This document shows positions 1-9,852 of a DNA stretch of 64,000 nucleotides, one piece after another (the first letter of the stretch is position 1; each line of letters begins with the position of its first letter). The position numbers were made by a program, and so were the translations under genes. Under the pieces are notes generated by a model. The model saw nothing but the letters and a program-made list of their open reading frames with translations. It had not been told where the DNA came from and ran no database searches. The stretch spans positions 2,170,001 to 2,234,000 of the forward strand of contig NZ_CP110680.1 of NCBI RefSeq assembly GCF_028583725.1, given 5' to 3'. The DNA comes from Cellulomonas fimi. Its GTDB lineage: Bacteria > Actinomycetota > Actinomycetes > Actinomycetales > Cellulomonadaceae.

Positions 1-1
1 C

Positions 2-427
2 GCCGCGAAGGACGCCGACGCCGTCGTCATGGCCGCCGCGGTCGCGGACTACCGGCCCGCGACGCCGGCCGACGCCAAGATCAAGAAGCGCCGCGACGGG
101 TCGGCCCCCGCGGTGCACCTCGTCGAGAACCCCGACGTGCTCGTCGAGCTCGCCGCCGACCGGCTGCGCGACGGCCAGGTCGTCGTCGGTTTCGCCGCCG
201 AGACGGGCGACGCCGACGGGTCGGTCCTCGAGCACGGCCGCGCCAAGGCGCTGCGCAAGAAGGCCGACCTGCTCGTCGTGAACGCGGTCGGGGACGGCCG
301 CGGGTTCGGGACGGACGTCAACGACGTGGTCGTGCTCGACGCCCGCGGCGAGGTCGTCTCCGCCGCCGCCGGCAGCAAGGACGACGTCGCGCACGCCGTG
401 TGGGACGCGGTGCTCGCCCGCTGGTGA
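2..427 (+). CDS. coaBC: Phosphopantothenoylcysteine decarboxylase/phosphopantothenate-cysteine ligase, C-terminal part (cut by window edge)
   Basis: Only the last 141 residues are present; the gene runs off the left edge. The visible part is the CoaB (ligase) half, which joins cysteine to 4'-phosphopantothenate in coenzyme A synthesis. It contains AAAVADYRP and the late KKADLLVVNAV segment, both typical of CoaB, and ends normally at a TGA. metK follows 44 nt downstream on the same strand, an order common in actinobacteria (coaBC-metK-priA). The N-terminal CoaC flavoprotein half is expected upstream of the window but cannot be seen. Confidence 0.9.
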   Translation, partial: AAKDADAVVMAAAVADYRPATPADAKIKKRRDGSAPAVHLVENPDVLVELAADRLRDGQVVVGFAAETGDADGSVLEHGRAKALRKKADLLVVNAVGDGRGFGTDVNDVVVLDARGEVVSAAAGSKDDVAHAVWDAVLARW

Positions 428-458
428 ACGGCCGGTGAGAGGGTCGTTTCCGTCCCGT

Positions 459-464
459 TAGGCT
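459..464 (+). promoter_or_regulatory. -10 element (TAGGCT) of metK, leaderless start
   Basis: TAGGCT lies 7 nt upstream of the metK ATG and there is no Shine-Dalgarno sequence between them. That spacing puts the transcription start at or next to the start codon. No clear -35 box is seen. Confidence 0.6.
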
Positions 465-471
465 GTGCGCC

Positions 472-1674
472 ATGACTGAGGCTTCCGCGCGCCTGTTCAC
501 GTCCGAGTCGGTGACGGAAGGCCACCCCGACAAGGTGTGCGACCAGATCTCCGACGCGATCCTCGACGCGATCCTCGACCAGGACCCGGCCGCGCGCGTC
601 GCCGTCGAGACGATGGTGACGACGGGCCTCGTGCACGTCGCCGGCGAGGTGACGACGAGCGCGTACGTCGAGATCCCGCAGGTCGTCCGCGAGGTCGTGC
701 AGGGCATCGGGTACACGTCGTCGCACATCGGCTTCGACGGTGAGTCCTGCGGCGTCTCGGTCTCGATCGGCCAGCAGTCGCCCGACATCGCGCAGGGCGT
801 CGACAAGTCCCTCGAGGTCCGTCAGGACTCCGCCGACATCGACCCGCTCGACCTGCAGGGCGCGGGCGACCAGGGCCTCATGTTCGGCTACGCGTCCGAC
901 GACACCCCGACGCTGCTGCCGCTGCCCATCTGGGTCGCGCACCGGCTCGCGGAGCGGCTCGCCGAGGTGCGGCGCCAGGACCTGGTGCCCGGTCTGCGGC
1001 CCGACGGCAAGACGCAGGTCACGATCGGCTACGAGGGCGACCGGGCGGTGTCGCTCGACACCGTGGTGCTCTCGACCCAGCACGACCCGGACGTCAATCT
1101 CGACACCTACCTGCGCCCCGCGATCGCCGAGCACGTCGTCGCGCCTGTCCTCGCGCAGCTCGAGCTCGACACGAGCGACCACCGCCTGCTCGTGAACCCG
1201 ACCGGCACGTTCGTCGTCGGCGGGCCCAAGGGTGACGCGGGCCTCACGGGCCGCAAGATCATCGTCGACACCTACGGCGGTTACGCGCGGCACGGCGGCG
1301 GCGCGTTCTCCGGCAAGGACCCGTCGAAGGTCGACCGGTCGGCCGCGTACGCGATGCGCTGGGTCGCGAAGAACGTCGTCGCGGCGGGCCTGGCGAAGCG
1401 CTGCGAGGTGCAGGTCGCGTACGCGATCGGCAAGTCGCACCCCGTCGGCCTGTACGTCGAGACGTTCGGCACGGGTGTCGTGCCCGTCGAGCGGCTGACC
1501 GCGGCGATCCGCGAGGTGTTCGATCTGCGCCCGGCCGCGATCATCCGCGACCTCGACCTGCTGCGCCCGATCTACCGCAAGACCGCCGCGTACGGCCACT
1601 TCGGTCGCGAGCTCCCCGAGTTCACCTGGGAGCGCACCGACCGCGCGGCCGACCTGCTGGCCGCCGTCGGCTGA
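472..1674 (+). CDS. metK: S-adenosylmethionine synthetase
   Basis: The 400-residue protein makes S-adenosylmethionine from methionine and ATP in the cytoplasm. Family signatures are complete: [16 protein letters not shown] near the N-terminus (with the catalytic His), [11 protein letters not shown] near residue 129, and the glycine-rich [19 protein letters not shown] near residue 276. Length is as usual for bacterial MetK (about 385-405). The ATG was chosen because it sits 7 nt after a TAGGCT -10 box and reads directly into the conserved N-terminus. It lies between coaBC and priA, with priA starting 10 nt after its stop, so the two probably share a transcript. Confidence 0.97.
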   Translation: MTEASARLFTSESVTEGHPDKVCDQISDAILDAILDQDPAARVAVETMVTTGLVHVAGEVTTSAYVEIPQVVREVVQGIGYTSSHIGFDGESCGVSVSIGQQSPDIAQGVDKSLEVRQDSADIDPLDLQGAGDQGLMFGYASDDTPTLLPLPIWVAHRLAERLAEVRRQDLVPGLRPDGKTQVTIGYEGDRAVSLDTVVLSTQHDPDVNLDTYLRPAIAEHVVAPVLAQLELDTSDHRLLVNPTGTFVVGGPKGDAGLTGRKIIVDTYGGYARHGGGAFSGKDPSKVDRSAAYAMRWVAKNVVAAGLAKRCEVQVAYAIGKSHPVGLYVETFGTGVVPVERLTAAIREVFDLRPAAIIRDLDLLRPIYRKTAAYGHFGRELPEFTWERTDRAADLLAAVG

Positions 1675-1684
1675 GCCGGCCCGC

Positions 1685-3826
1685 GTGCCGCGAGCCGGAG
1701 CCGCCCCGGGTGACGGGGCCGTGGACGTGACGGCGGGCGAGCAGCTCGTCCTCGACGGGGTGCCCGGACCGCGCCGTCGCGCTCGCCCACGTCTGGGCGC
1801 CGCCGACCTCGAGCCCGCCGAGCGGCTGCCCGTCGCGCGGGTGGCCGTCGACCTGTCGCCGCCGCACCTGGACCGCACGTTCGAGTACCTGGTGCCCGCC
1901 CGGTTCGACGCGCAGACGGTCCCCGGCGTGCGGGTCAAGGTCCGGTTCGGCGGGCAGGACGTCGACGGGTACGTGCTGGACCGCGCGGAGACGGCCGAGC
2001 ACACGGGCCGGCTCGTCCCGCTGCGCCGGGTCGTCTCGGCGGAGCCCGTGCTGACGCCCGCCGTGCTGGCGCTCGCGCGCGCGGTCGCGGACCGGTGGGC
2101 CGGGACGCTGTCCGACGTGCTGCGCCTCGCCGTGCCGACGCGGCACGCGCGCGTCGAGGCGGAGACGTTCGCCGTGCCCGACGGCACCCCGACGGCCCCG
2201 GCCGCGGGCGCCGACGCGTCCGCCTGGTCGGCCTACCGGGGCGGACCGGCGTTCGTGCAGCACGTCCTTGCCGGCGGTGCCCCGCGCGCGGTGTGGACGG
2301 CGCTGCCGGGTGCGCCGGGGGAGCGGTGGGAGGACGCGGTCGCGCAGGCCGTCGCCGCGTGCGTGCTCGGCGGCCGCGGCGCCCTGGTCGTGGTGCCCGA
2401 CGCGCGCGACGTCGTGCGGGTCCTCGCCGCGCTCGAGAGCGCGGGGGTGCCCGCCTGGTCGCCCGAGCGGACCGGCGGTGCGGTGCGGCTCACCGCGGAC
2501 GACGGGCCCGCGCCGCGGTACCGGTCGTTCCTGGCCGCGCTGCGCGGCGCCGCCGACGTGGTCGTCGGGACACGCGCGTCGGCGTTCGCACCCGTGCGCG
2601 ACCTCGGCCTCGCGGTCTGCTGGGACGACGGCGACCCGCTGCACGCCGAGCCGCGCGCGCCCTACCCGCACGTGCGCGAGGTGCTCGCGCTGCGCTCCGA
2701 CCTCGCCGGGTGCGCGCTGCTCGTCGGCGGGCACGGCCGGACCGTCGAGGCGCAGGCGCTCGTCGCGTCCGGGTGGGCGCGCGAGGTCGCGGCCGACCGT
2801 GCGACGACGCGCGCCCGCACCCCCCGGGTCCAGGCGCTGACGTCCGTCGAGCTCGCCCGGGAGGGGCCCGCCGCCGCCGCGCGCCTGCCGTCCCCGGCGT
2901 GGCGGACCATCCGCGACCGGCTCGCCGCGGGACCGGTGCTCGTCCAGGTGCCGCGCGCGGGCTACGTGCCGGTCCTCGCATGCGGGCGGTGCCGCGCGGA
3001 CGCGCGCTGCGGCACGTGCCACGGCCCGCTCGGGATCACCGGGCAGGACGGCGTGCCGACGTGCCGGTGGTGCGGGCGGCTCGCGACCGCGTGGCGCTGC
3101 GACACGTGCGGGGCGACCGCGCTGCGCTCGGTGCGCGTCGGGTCGGAGCGCACCGCCGAGGAGCTCGGCCGCGCGTTCCCGGGCGTCGCCGTGCGGGTCT
3201 CGGGCGCGCGCGCGTCGGGCGGCGTGCTCGACCGTGTGCCCGACGCGCCCGCCGTCGTCGTCGCGACGCCCGGCGCCGAGCCCGTCGCGCCCGCGGGCTA
3301 CGCGGCCGCGGTCCTGCTCGACGCCGCCGTCGGCACCTCGGGGGCCGGTCTCGGGAGCGCCGTGTCGGCCCTGCGGCGCTGGCTCACCGCCGCCGCGCTC
3401 GTGCGGCCGGCGGGCGACGGGGGGACCGTGCTGCTCGTCGGTGACGCGCCGGAGCGGCCCACGCAGGCCCTCGTCCGGTGGGACCCCGCCGGACTCGCCG
3501 AGCGGGAGTCCGCCGAGCGCGCCGAGCTCGGGCTGCCGCCCGCGGTCCGCGTCGCCGCCGTCACCGGACCACGCGACGCGGTCGAGGCCCTCGTCGGCCG
3601 GATCGAGCTCGACGACGTCGACGTGCTCGGTCCCGTCCCCGTGCCGGCGACCCCCGGCAAGGGGCCGTCGACGGCGCTCGAGCCCGACGTGCGCGCGCTC
3701 GTCCGGGTGCCCCGCACGCGCGGCGCGGCGCTCGCCCGCGCGGTCGCGGCGTCCCTCGCGACCCGCAGCGCGCGGCGCGAGGGTGGCACGCTGCGCGTCC
3801 AGCTCGACCCGGCGGACCTGCAGTGA
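1685..3826 (+). CDS. priA: Primosomal protein N' (PriA), actinobacterial ATPase-defective type
   Basis: A 713-residue protein with the PriA layout: an N-terminal DNA-binding region (HLDRTFEYLVP, VRVKVRFGG), a helicase-like core, and eight zinc-ligand cysteines in CGRC, CGTC, CRWC and CDTC pairs at about residues 435-478. PriA reloads the replisome at collapsed forks. The Walker A position reads ALPGAPGERWED instead of a GxGKT loop, and the DEAH position is WDDGD, so ATP-driven unwinding is unlikely; this loss is common in actinobacterial PriA. The GTG start may be a little early, since the first 45 residues are not conserved in character. The stop overlaps the start of the next gene by 3 nt. 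Confidence 0.92.
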   Translation: MPRAGAAPGDGAVDVTAGEQLVLDGVPGPRRRARPRLGAADLEPAERLPVARVAVDLSPPHLDRTFEYLVPARFDAQTVPGVRVKVRFGGQDVDGYVLDRAETAEHTGRLVPLRRVVSAEPVLTPAVLALARAVADRWAGTLSDVLRLAVPTRHARVEAETFAVPDGTPTAPAAGADASAWSAYRGGPAFVQHVLAGGAPRAVWTALPGAPGERWEDAVAQAVAACVLGGRGALVVVPDARDVVRVLAALESAGVPAWSPERTGGAVRLTADDGPAPRYRSFLAALRGAADVVVGTRASAFAPVRDLGLAVCWDDGDPLHAEPRAPYPHVREVLALRSDLAGCALLVGGHGRTVEAQALVASGWAREVAADRATTRARTPRVQALTSVELAREGPAAAARLPSPAWRTIRDRLAAGPVLVQVPRAGYVPVLACGRCRADARCGTCHGPLGITGQDGVPTCRWCGRLATAWRCDTCGATALRSVRVGSERTAEELGRAFPGVAVRVSGARASGGVLDRVPDAPAVVVATPGAEPVAPAGYAAAVLLDAAVGTSGAGLGSAVSALRRWLTAAALVRPAGDGGTVLLVGDAPERPTQALVRWDPAGLAERESAERAELGLPPAVRVAAVTGPRDAVEALVGRIELDDVDVLGPVPVPATPGKGPSTALEPDVRALVRVPRTRGAALARAVAASLATRSARREGGTLRVQLDPADLQ

Positions 3827-4461
3827 GCGTCGTCGTGCTCGACCTCGGCAACGTCCTCGTGCGCTGGGACCCGTACCGCGCGTACGCGGGCCGGATGTCG
3901 CGCGCCGACGTCGACCGGTTCTTCGCCGACGTCGACTTCGCGACGCTCAACCACCGGCAGGACGCCGGTCGCCCGTGGGCCGACGCCCGCGCCGAGGTGC
4001 TCGCGACGCACCCGCAGCACGTCGACGCCCTCGACCTGTACGTCCGGCACTTCGCCGACACGCTCCCGGGCCCTGTGCCGGGCAGCGCCGAGGTCGTCGA
4101 CGACCTCGCCGCCGCGGGCGTGCGGCTCCTCGGGCTGACGAACTGGTCCGCGGAGACGTTCCACCACGCCGCGCCCGCCGCACCCGCGATCGGACGGCTC
4201 GAGGCCGTGCTCGTGTCGGGTGAGGTCGGGCTCGCGAAGCCCGACCCCGCGATCTTCCGGCTGCTCGCCGCACAGTTCGACGTCGACCCCGCCGACGCCG
4301 TCTTCGTCGACGACTCGCCCGCGAACGTCGCCGCCGCGCGCGAGGTCGGGTTCCACGGGATCGTCTTCACCGACGCGGCCGCGCTGCGCCGCGACCTCAC
4401 CGCCCGCGGGCTCCTCGGCCGCGGCCCCCTCGACGCGGGGACCGCCGCCGACGCCACCTAG
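3823..4461 (+). CDS. HAD-superfamily hydrolase (YihX-like)
   Basis: A 212-residue haloacid dehalogenase-type phosphatase. All four HAD motifs are visible: DLGNVL at the N-terminus (nucleophilic Asp, the variant seen in YihX/HAD-IA proteins), LTNWS (motif II Thr), AKPDPAIF (motif III Lys) and [10 protein letters not shown] (motif IV acidic pair). Family members dephosphorylate small phosphorylated metabolites, such as alpha-D-glucose-1-phosphate for E. coli YihX; the substrate here cannot be read from sequence. The GTG start overlaps the priA stop, indicating translational coupling. Its TAG stop doubles as part of the fmt -10 box. Confidence 0.85.
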   Translation: MSVVVLDLGNVLVRWDPYRAYAGRMSRADVDRFFADVDFATLNHRQDAGRPWADARAEVLATHPQHVDALDLYVRHFADTLPGPVPGSAEVVDDLAAAGVRLLGLTNWSAETFHHAAPAAPAIGRLEAVLVSGEVGLAKPDPAIFRLLAAQFDVDPADAVFVDDSPANVAAAREVGFHGIVFTDAAALRRDLTARGLLGRGPLDAGTAADAT

Positions 4462-4464
4462 GAT
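4459..4464 (+). promoter_or_regulatory. -10 element (TAGGAT) of fmt, overlapping the upstream stop codon
   Basis: TAGGAT begins with the TAG stop codon of the HAD gene and ends 7 nt before the fmt ATG, with no Shine-Dalgarno sequence. It would give a leaderless fmt mRNA. Confidence 0.55.
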
Positions 4465-4471
4465 CGTCGGC

Positions 4472-5416
4472 ATGCGACTGCTCTTCGCCGGAACCCCCGC
4501 GGCCGCGGTGCCGTCGCTCGAGGCGCTCCTCGCCTCCCGGCACGAGGTCGTCGCCGTCCTCACCCGCCCCGACGCCCGCTCGGGCCGCGGTCGTACGCTG
4601 CACCCCAGCCCCGTCAAGGAGCGCGCGCTCGACGCCGGCGTCGAGGTCCTCACCCCCCAGCGGCCCCGCGACGAGGAGTTCGTCGCCCGCCTGAAGGAGC
4701 TCGCCGTCGACGCCGCACCCGTCGTCGCGTACGGCGCGATCCTGCCCGCGAGCGTCCTCGACGTCCCCACCCACGGGTGGGTCAACCTGCACTTCTCCGT
4801 CCTGCCCGCGTGGCGCGGTGCCGCACCCGTGCAGCACGCCCTCATCGCCGGCGACGAGGTGACCGGCGCGACCACGTTCCGCATCGAGCAGGGCCTCGAC
4901 ACCGGCCCCGTGTTCGGCACGCTCACCGAGACCGTGCGTCCCCGCGACACCGCGGGCGACCTGCTCGAGCGGCTCTCCCACGCGGGCGCCGGCCTGCTCG
5001 TCAGCACCCTCGACGCCATCGAGGACGGCATCCTCAGCCCCGTCCCGCAGCCCGCCGACGGCGTCAGCCACGCCCCGAAGATCGAGGTCGACGACGCCCG
5101 CGTCCGCTGGACCCACCCCGTGCACGCCGTCGACCGCCGCATCCGCGGCTGCACCCCCGCACCCGGCGCCTGGACGACGCTGCCCGACGGCGCCCGCCTC
5201 GGCCTCGGACCCGTCACCCCCGCACCCGACGTGCACGACCTGCGGCCCGGCGAGCTGCGCGTGACCAAGCGCGACGTGCTCGTCGGCACAGGCGGGGGCG
5301 CCGTCCGCCTCGGGCTCGTCACCCCGCCCGGCAAGCGCCCCATGCCGGCCGCCGACTGGGCGCGCGGCGCGCGACCCGCCGACGGCACCGTCCTCGGAGC
5401 GGAGGCCGCCGCATGA
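4472..5416 (+). CDS. fmt: Methionyl-tRNA formyltransferase
   Basis: A 314-residue enzyme that formylates initiator Met-tRNA using 10-formyltetrahydrofolate. The catalytic core is intact: [13 protein letters not shown] (the Asn and His of the NLHxSLLP-type motif) near residue 107, and [15 protein letters not shown] carrying the catalytic Asp near residue 145. It has the usual C-terminal tRNA-binding domain and length. The ATG follows a TAGGAT -10 box at leaderless spacing, and rsmB starts inside its stop (ATGA overlap), so fmt and rsmB are translationally coupled. Confidence 0.96.
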   Translation: MRLLFAGTPAAAVPSLEALLASRHEVVAVLTRPDARSGRGRTLHPSPVKERALDAGVEVLTPQRPRDEEFVARLKELAVDAAPVVAYGAILPASVLDVPTHGWVNLHFSVLPAWRGAAPVQHALIAGDEVTGATTFRIEQGLDTGPVFGTLTETVRPRDTAGDLLERLSHAGAGLLVSTLDAIEDGILSPVPQPADGVSHAPKIEVDDARVRWTHPVHAVDRRIRGCTPAPGAWTTLPDGARLGLGPVTPAPDVHDLRPGELRVTKRDVLVGTGGGAVRLGLVTPPGKRPMPAADWARGARPADGTVLGAEAAA

Positions 5417-7023
5417 GCCCGGCCGACCGCCCCGACCGCGACCGGCCCGCCCGAGACGGCGACCGGCCCGCCCGAGACGGCGACCGGCCCGCCCGAGACG
5501 GCGACCGCAGCCGCGGCGCACGTCAGCGCCCCGACGCCGCGGAAGGCCGCGACGCCCAGGGCCGCCAGCGCGGCGCCGCCCGCCGCGAGGGCCGCTCGAC
5601 GCGCACCACGTCCGCGCCGTCCCAGCGCCGCCGCAGCACCGACCCCGCCCGCCGCGTCGCGTACGACGTGCTGCGCACCGTCGCCGAGGGCGACGCCTAC
5701 GCCAACCTCGTCCTGCCGCCCCTCCTGCGCGAGCGCCGGATCACCGGCCGCGACGCCGCCTTCGCGACCGAGCTCGCATACGGCACCCTGCGGCTGCGCG
5801 GCCGCTACGACGCCGTCCTCGAGCTCGCCGCCGCCCGCACCACCGACACGATCGACCCGCCCGTGCTCGACGTCCTGCGGCTCGGCGCGCACCAGCTCCT
5901 CGGCATGCGCGTCCCCCCGCACGCCGCCGTCTCCGAGACCGTCGGCCTAGCACGCGACGCCCTCGGCGCCGGCCCCGCGCAGTTCGTCAACGCCGTCCTG
6001 CGCCACGTGTCCCGCGAGCCCGCAGACGCGTGGGAGCAGCGCATCGCCGACGCCGCGGGCGAGGACCCCGTCGCCCGCCTCGCCGTCGTCGGCAGCCACC
6101 CCCTGTGGGTCGCCCGCGCCCTGCGCGAGGCGCTCGCGGGCGACGGCCGGCCCGTCGACGAGCTCGGCACGCTCCTCGACGCGGACAACACCGCACCCCT
6201 CGTGACCCTCGTCGCACGGCCCGGCCTCGCCGACGTCGACGAGCTCGGCGCACCCGCCGACGGTCCCGCACCACTGTCCCCGACGGCCGTCGTCCTGGCG
6301 GGCGGCGACCCCGCGTCCGTGCCCGCCGTGCGGGAGGGACGCGCCGGCGTGCAGGACGACGGCAGCCAGCTCGTCGCGCTCGCGCTCGCGGCCGCACCGC
6401 TGGAGGGCCGCGACGAGCGGTGGCTCGACCTGTGCGCCGGGCCCGGCGGCAAGGCGGCGCTCCTCGCCGCCGAGGCCGCGCGGCGCGGGGCGCGGCTCGT
6501 CGCGAACGAGGTGCAGCCGCACCGCGCACGGCTCGTGCGGCAGTCGCTGCGCGCGGTCCCCCCGGAGGCCGTCGAGGTGGTCCGCACCGGCGACGGCCGC
6601 GTCCTCGGCGACGACGACCCCGCCGCGTTCGACCGCGTGATGGTCGACGCGCCGTGCACCGGTCTCGGGGCCCTGCGTCGTCGCCCCGAGGCGCGGTGGC
6701 GGCGCACCCCCGCCGACCTCGCGGCGCTCACCGGACTGCAGCGCGACCTCCTGGGGTCGGCGCTGCGCGCCGTGCGTGTGGGCGGCGTCGTCGCCTACGT
6801 GACCTGCTCGCCCCACCTCGCGGAGACCCGCCTCGTGGTCAAGGACGCGCTGCGGGCGGCCGCGAAGGCCGGCATCGACGTCGAGCGACTCGACACCGCC
6901 GCCGTCGTGCGGGACGTCGCACGGCGCGACGTCGACCTCACCGACCGGTCGCACGTGCAGCTGTGGCCCCACGTGCACGGCACGGACGCGATGCACCTGA
7001 CGCTCCTGCGACGCACGTCCTGA
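5413..7023 (+). CDS. rsmB: 16S rRNA (cytosine-967-C5)-methyltransferase
   Basis: A 536-residue RsmB/Sun protein that methylates C967 of 16S rRNA. An NusB-like RNA-binding domain starts near residue 77 (RRVAYDVLR), followed by a SAM-dependent Rossmann domain: [15 protein letters not shown] (motif I), [18 protein letters not shown] (motif IV Cys) and VTCSPH (motif VI catalytic Cys). The first 75 residues are a disordered Arg/Asp/Gly-rich extension containing a three-fold seven-residue repeat (DRPARDG), longer than in E. coli RsmB (429 residues). The start is fixed by the ATGA overlap with fmt. Confidence 0.93.
   Translation: MSPADRPDRDRPARDGDRPARDGDRPARDGDRSRGARQRPDAAEGRDAQGRQRGAARREGRSTRTTSAPSQRRRSTDPARRVAYDVLRTVAEGDAYANLVLPPLLRERRITGRDAAFATELAYGTLRLRGRYDAVLELAAARTTDTIDPPVLDVLRLGAHQLLGMRVPPHAAVSETVGLARDALGAGPAQFVNAVLRHVSREPADAWEQRIADAAGEDPVARLAVVGSHPLWVARALREALAGDGRPVDELGTLLDADNTAPLVTLVARPGLADVDELGAPADGPAPLSPTAVVLAGGDPASVPAVREGRAGVQDDGSQLVALALAAAPLEGRDERWLDLCAGPGGKAALLAAEAARRGARLVANEVQPHRARLVRQSLRAVPPEAVEVVRTGDGRVLGDDDPAAFDRVMVDAPCTGLGALRRRPEARWRRTPADLAALTGLQRDLLGSALRAVRVGGVVAYVTCSPHLAETRLVVKDALRAAAKAGIDVERLDTAAVVRDVARRDVDLTDRSHVQLWPHVHGTDAMHLTLLRRTS
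5440..5502 (+). repeat. Three tandem 21-bp repeats in the 5' end of rsmB
   Basis: The unit gaccggcccgcccgagacgg(c) occurs three times back to back without a mismatch and stays in frame, giving DRPARDG x3 in the disordered RsmB N-terminus. Perfect identity suggests recent expansion and possible length variation between strains. Confidence 0.9.
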
Positions 7024-7070
7024 CCCCACGGCACCCGCGGACCGCCCCGGCGGGCGGCGCCCCGGCTGGC

Positions 7071-7076
7071 TACGCT
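7071..7076 (+). promoter_or_regulatory. -10 element (TACGCT) of rpe, leaderless start
   Basis: TACGCT ends 6 nt before the rpe GTG and there is no Shine-Dalgarno sequence, so rpe is probably transcribed from its start codon. Confidence 0.5.
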
Positions 7077-7082
7077 GACCGC

Positions 7083-7739
7083 GTGCCCGCCCTCATCAAC
7101 CCGAGCATCCTGTCCGCCGACTTCGCCAACCTCGAGCGCGACCTCGCGGCCATCGCCACGGCGGACTACGCGCACGTCGACGTCATGGACAACCACTTCG
7201 TCCCGAACCTCACGCTCGGGCTCCCCGTGGTGCGGCGCATCGCCGAGGTCTCGCCCGTCCCGCTCGACGTCCACCTCATGATCGAGGACGCCGACCGGTG
7301 GGCCCCCCAGTACGCCGAGGCGGGCGCGGCCTCCGTGACGTTCCACGCCGAGGCCGCCCAGGCCCCCGTCCGGCTCGCCCGCGAGCTGCGGTCCGGCGGC
7401 GTGCGCGCCGCCGTCGCCCTGCGGCCCGCGAGCCCCGTCGAGCCGTTCCTCGACCTGCTCGCCGAGGTCGACATGGTCCTCGTCATGACCGTCGAGCCCG
7501 GCTTCGGCGGCCAGTCCTTCATCGAGGGCACCCTGCCCAAGATCCGCCGCACCCGCGCCGCGATCGACGCCGCCGGGCTCGACACCTGGGTGCAGGTCGA
7601 CGGGGGAGTGGCACGCGACACGATCGAGCGCATCGCCCAGGCCGGCGCGAACGTCTTCGTCGCCGGCTCGGCCGTCTACGGCGCGGACGACGTCGCGGCC
7701 GAGATCGCCGCCCTGCGCTCCCTCGCCGACGGCGCCTGA
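7083..7739 (+). CDS. rpe: Ribulose-phosphate 3-epimerase
   Basis: A 218-residue TIM-barrel enzyme interconverting D-ribulose-5-phosphate and D-xylulose-5-phosphate in the pentose phosphate pathway. Signatures: [24 protein letters not shown] (metal-binding His and catalytic Asp), [21 protein letters not shown] (phosphate grip) and QVDGGV (second catalytic Asp). Length is normal. The GTG start sits just downstream of a TACGCT box. It also makes the ribulose-5-phosphate pool used by the riboflavin genes that follow. Confidence 0.96.
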   Translation: MPALINPSILSADFANLERDLAAIATADYAHVDVMDNHFVPNLTLGLPVVRRIAEVSPVPLDVHLMIEDADRWAPQYAEAGAASVTFHAEAAQAPVRLARELRSGGVRAAVALRPASPVEPFLDLLAEVDMVLVMTVEPGFGGQSFIEGTLPKIRRTRAAIDAAGLDTWVQVDGGVARDTIERIAQAGANVFVAGSAVYGADDVAAEIAALRSLADGA

Positions 7740-7765
7740 GCCGCCGCGCAGCACATCGCCGCCCC

Positions 7766-7793
7766 GACCGGCACCGCGGACGGACGGCCGGTC
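7766..7793 (+). terminator. Possible weak terminator hairpin after rpe
   Basis: gaccggc and gccggtc form a 7-bp stem about 27 nt after the rpe stop. There is no U tract, as is usual in actinobacteria. Support is modest. Confidence 0.35.
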
Positions 7794-7878
7794 CGGCACC
7801 TGAGACAGGCAGGACGCGCCTCGGTCGGGAATTCCCCGTGTGGCATGATCGTTGGCGCAGTGCAGAACACGAACACGT

Positions 7879-8004
7879 GCTCCGGGGTCGGTGTAATTCC
7901 GAGCCGGCGGTGACAGTCCGCGACCCGCACGGTCCTCAGGGACCGGGCGGTTGACCTGGTGGAACTCCAGGACCGACGGTGAAAGTCCGGATGGGAGGAA
8001 GTAC
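7879..8004 (+). promoter_or_regulatory. FMN riboswitch (RFN element) controlling the riboflavin operon
   Basis: The leader carries the conserved blocks of the FMN aptamer in order: ctccggggtcggtgtaattc, gccggcggtgacagtccgcg, then near the 3' side ggaactccaggaccgacggt and gaaagtccggatgggaggaa. FMN binding represses the downstream rib genes in known examples. A CATGAT box at about 7844-7849 could be the -10. About 85 nt separate the aptamer from the ribD ATG; that stretch ends in a ribosome site (cggaggtga), so control could act on translation or transcription. Confidence 0.95.
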
Positions 8005-8090
8005 GTGGCGGGGCGACGCTCGGCGTCGTCCCGTGGCAGGACTCACCCTCCTGCGCGACCCCGGGGCTCGACGGCGCCCGGAGGTGAACC

Positions 8091-9227
8091 ATGACGAGCA
8101 CGGCGACCGGTGCGCCCACCCCGCCCGCCGTCCCCGGAGCGGCCCCCACGAGCGCGGCCCCCGAGGACACCGTCACCCCCGCCGAGACCGCCGCCCTGCG
8201 GCAGGCGCTCCTCGTCGCCCGCCGCGGCCCCCGGCACGGGCCCAACCCCCGCGTCGGCTGCGTCCTGCTCGGCGCCGGCGGCGCCGTCGTCGGCGAGGGC
8301 TGGCACGCCGGCGCCGGCACCCCCCACGCCGAGGTCGCGGCACTCGCCGACGCCGCCCGCCGCGGGCTCGACACCACCGGCGCCACCGCCGTCGTCACCC
8401 TCGAGCCCTGCAACCACACCGGTCGCACCGGACCCTGCACCGAGGCGCTCCTCGCCGCCGGCGTCCGGCGCGTCGTCGTCGCCGTCCCCGACCCCAACCC
8501 CGTCGCCGCCGGAGGCGCCGACCGCCTCCGTCAGGCCGGTGTCGACGTCGTCACCGGCGTCCTGCAGGACGAGGGCCGCACCCTCCTCGGCACCTGGCTG
8601 CGGTCCGTCGAGCGCGGGCGCCCCTTCGTCACCCTCAAGCTCGCCACCACGCTCGACGGGCGCGTCGCCGCCGCCGACGGCACCAGCCGCTGGATCACGT
8701 CCGACGTCGCCCGCCACCACGCCCACGACCTGCGCGCCGAGGTCGACGCCATCGCCGTCGGCACCGGCACCGTCCGCACCGACGACCCCGCCCTCACCGC
8801 ACGCAACGCCGCCGGCGAGCTCCACACCGACCAGCCCCTGCGCGTCGTCGTCGGTCACCGCGACATCCCCGCCGGTGCACGCCTGCACGGCCCCGGCGGC
8901 GAGCTCCTCCACGTCCGCACCCACGACCCCGCCGAGGTCCTGCGCGTCCTCGGCGAGCGCGAGGTCCGCCACCTCCTCGTCGAGGGCGGCCCGATCCTCG
9001 CCGCCGCGTTCCTCCGCGCCGGGCTCGTCGACGAGGTCCACGCCTACGTCGCCCCCGTCCTGCTCGGCGCCGGACCCGCCGCGATCGCCGACCTCGGCGT
9101 CACCACCCTCGGCGACGCCGTCCGCCTCACCACCCGCAGCGTGCTGCCGCTCGGCCCCGACGTCCTCGTCGTCGCCACCCCCGAGCCCCCGCCCACCCCG
9201 ACCCCCCAGCCCACCCAGGAGGCCTGA
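8091..9227 (+). CDS. ribD: Bifunctional diaminohydroxyphosphoribosylaminopyrimidine deaminase/5-amino-6-(5-phosphoribosylamino)uracil reductase
   Basis: A 378-residue enzyme for steps two and three of riboflavin synthesis. The N-terminal deaminase domain has HAEVAAL and PCNHTGRTGPC (zinc ligands and catalytic Glu). The C-terminal reductase domain begins at TLKLATTLDGR and has WITSDVARHHAHDLRA, VGTGTVRTDDP and LLVEGGP (NADPH and substrate binding). The first 30 residues and last 12 residues are low-complexity Pro/Ala/Thr. It is the first gene after the FMN riboswitch and has an appropriately spaced gaggtga ribosome site. Confidence 0.96.
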   Translation: MTSTATGAPTPPAVPGAAPTSAAPEDTVTPAETAALRQALLVARRGPRHGPNPRVGCVLLGAGGAVVGEGWHAGAGTPHAEVAALADAARRGLDTTGATAVVTLEPCNHTGRTGPCTEALLAAGVRRVVVAVPDPNPVAAGGADRLRQAGVDVVTGVLQDEGRTLLGTWLRSVERGRPFVTLKLATTLDGRVAAADGTSRWITSDVARHHAHDLRAEVDAIAVGTGTVRTDDPALTARNAAGELHTDQPLRVVVGHRDIPAGARLHGPGGELLHVRTHDPAEVLRVLGEREVRHLLVEGGPILAAAFLRAGLVDEVHAYVAPVLLGAGPAAIADLGVTTLGDAVRLTTRSVLPLGPDVLVVATPEPPPTPTPQPTQEA

Positions 9228-9228
9228 G

Positions 9229-9852
9229 ATGTTCACCGGCATCGTCGAGGAGCTCGGCACCGTCGAAGCCGTCGAGCCCGGCACCGACACCGACGGCGTC
9301 GTCACCGACGCCCGCCTGCGCGTCCGCGGCCCGCTCGTCACCTCCGACGCGCGCCCCGGCGACTCCATCGCCGTCAGCGGCGTCTGCCTCACCGTCACCG
9401 ACCTCCCCGGCGACGGGACCTTCACCGCCGACGTCATGCCCGAGACCCTGCGCCGCACCGCCCTCGGCGACCTCACCACCGGCACCACCGTGAACCTCGA
9501 GCGCGCGCTCGCGGTCGGTGGCCGCTACGGCGGCCACGTGGTGCAGGGGCACGTCGACGGCGTCGGCACCGTGCTGTCCAGGACGCCGGGTCCGCGCTGG
9601 GACGACGTCGAGATCGGGCTCGACCCCGCGCTCGCGCGGTACGTCGCCGAGAAGGGCTCGATCACGGTCTCCGGCGTCTCGCTCACGGTGACGCACGTCG
9701 GCGACGACTCGTTCGGCGTCTCGCTCATCCCCACCACGCTCGCGGTCACGACGCTCGGCGCCCTCGCACCCGGTGCACGCGTCAACCTCGAGGTCGACGT
9801 GCTCGCGAAGTACACCGAGCGCCTGCTCGCCACCGCGGGGGCCGCCCGGTGA
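9229..9852 (+). CDS. ribE: Riboflavin synthase alpha chain
   Basis: A 207-residue protein with two lumazine-binding repeats that dismutates two molecules of 6,7-dimethyl-8-ribityllumazine to riboflavin. It starts with the diagnostic MFTGIVEELG, and the second repeat carries VVQGHVDGVG. The ATG follows the ribD stop by one base and the stop overlaps the ribBA GTG, so the operon is tightly coupled. Homologues are also called ribC in some genomes. Confidence 0.95.
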   Translation: MFTGIVEELGTVEAVEPGTDTDGVVTDARLRVRGPLVTSDARPGDSIAVSGVCLTVTDLPGDGTFTADVMPETLRRTALGDLTTGTTVNLERALAVGGRYGGHVVQGHVDGVGTVLSRTPGPRWDDVEIGLDPALARYVAEKGSITVSGVSLTVTHVGDDSFGVSLIPTTLAVTTLGALAPGARVNLEVDVLAKYTERLLATAGAAR

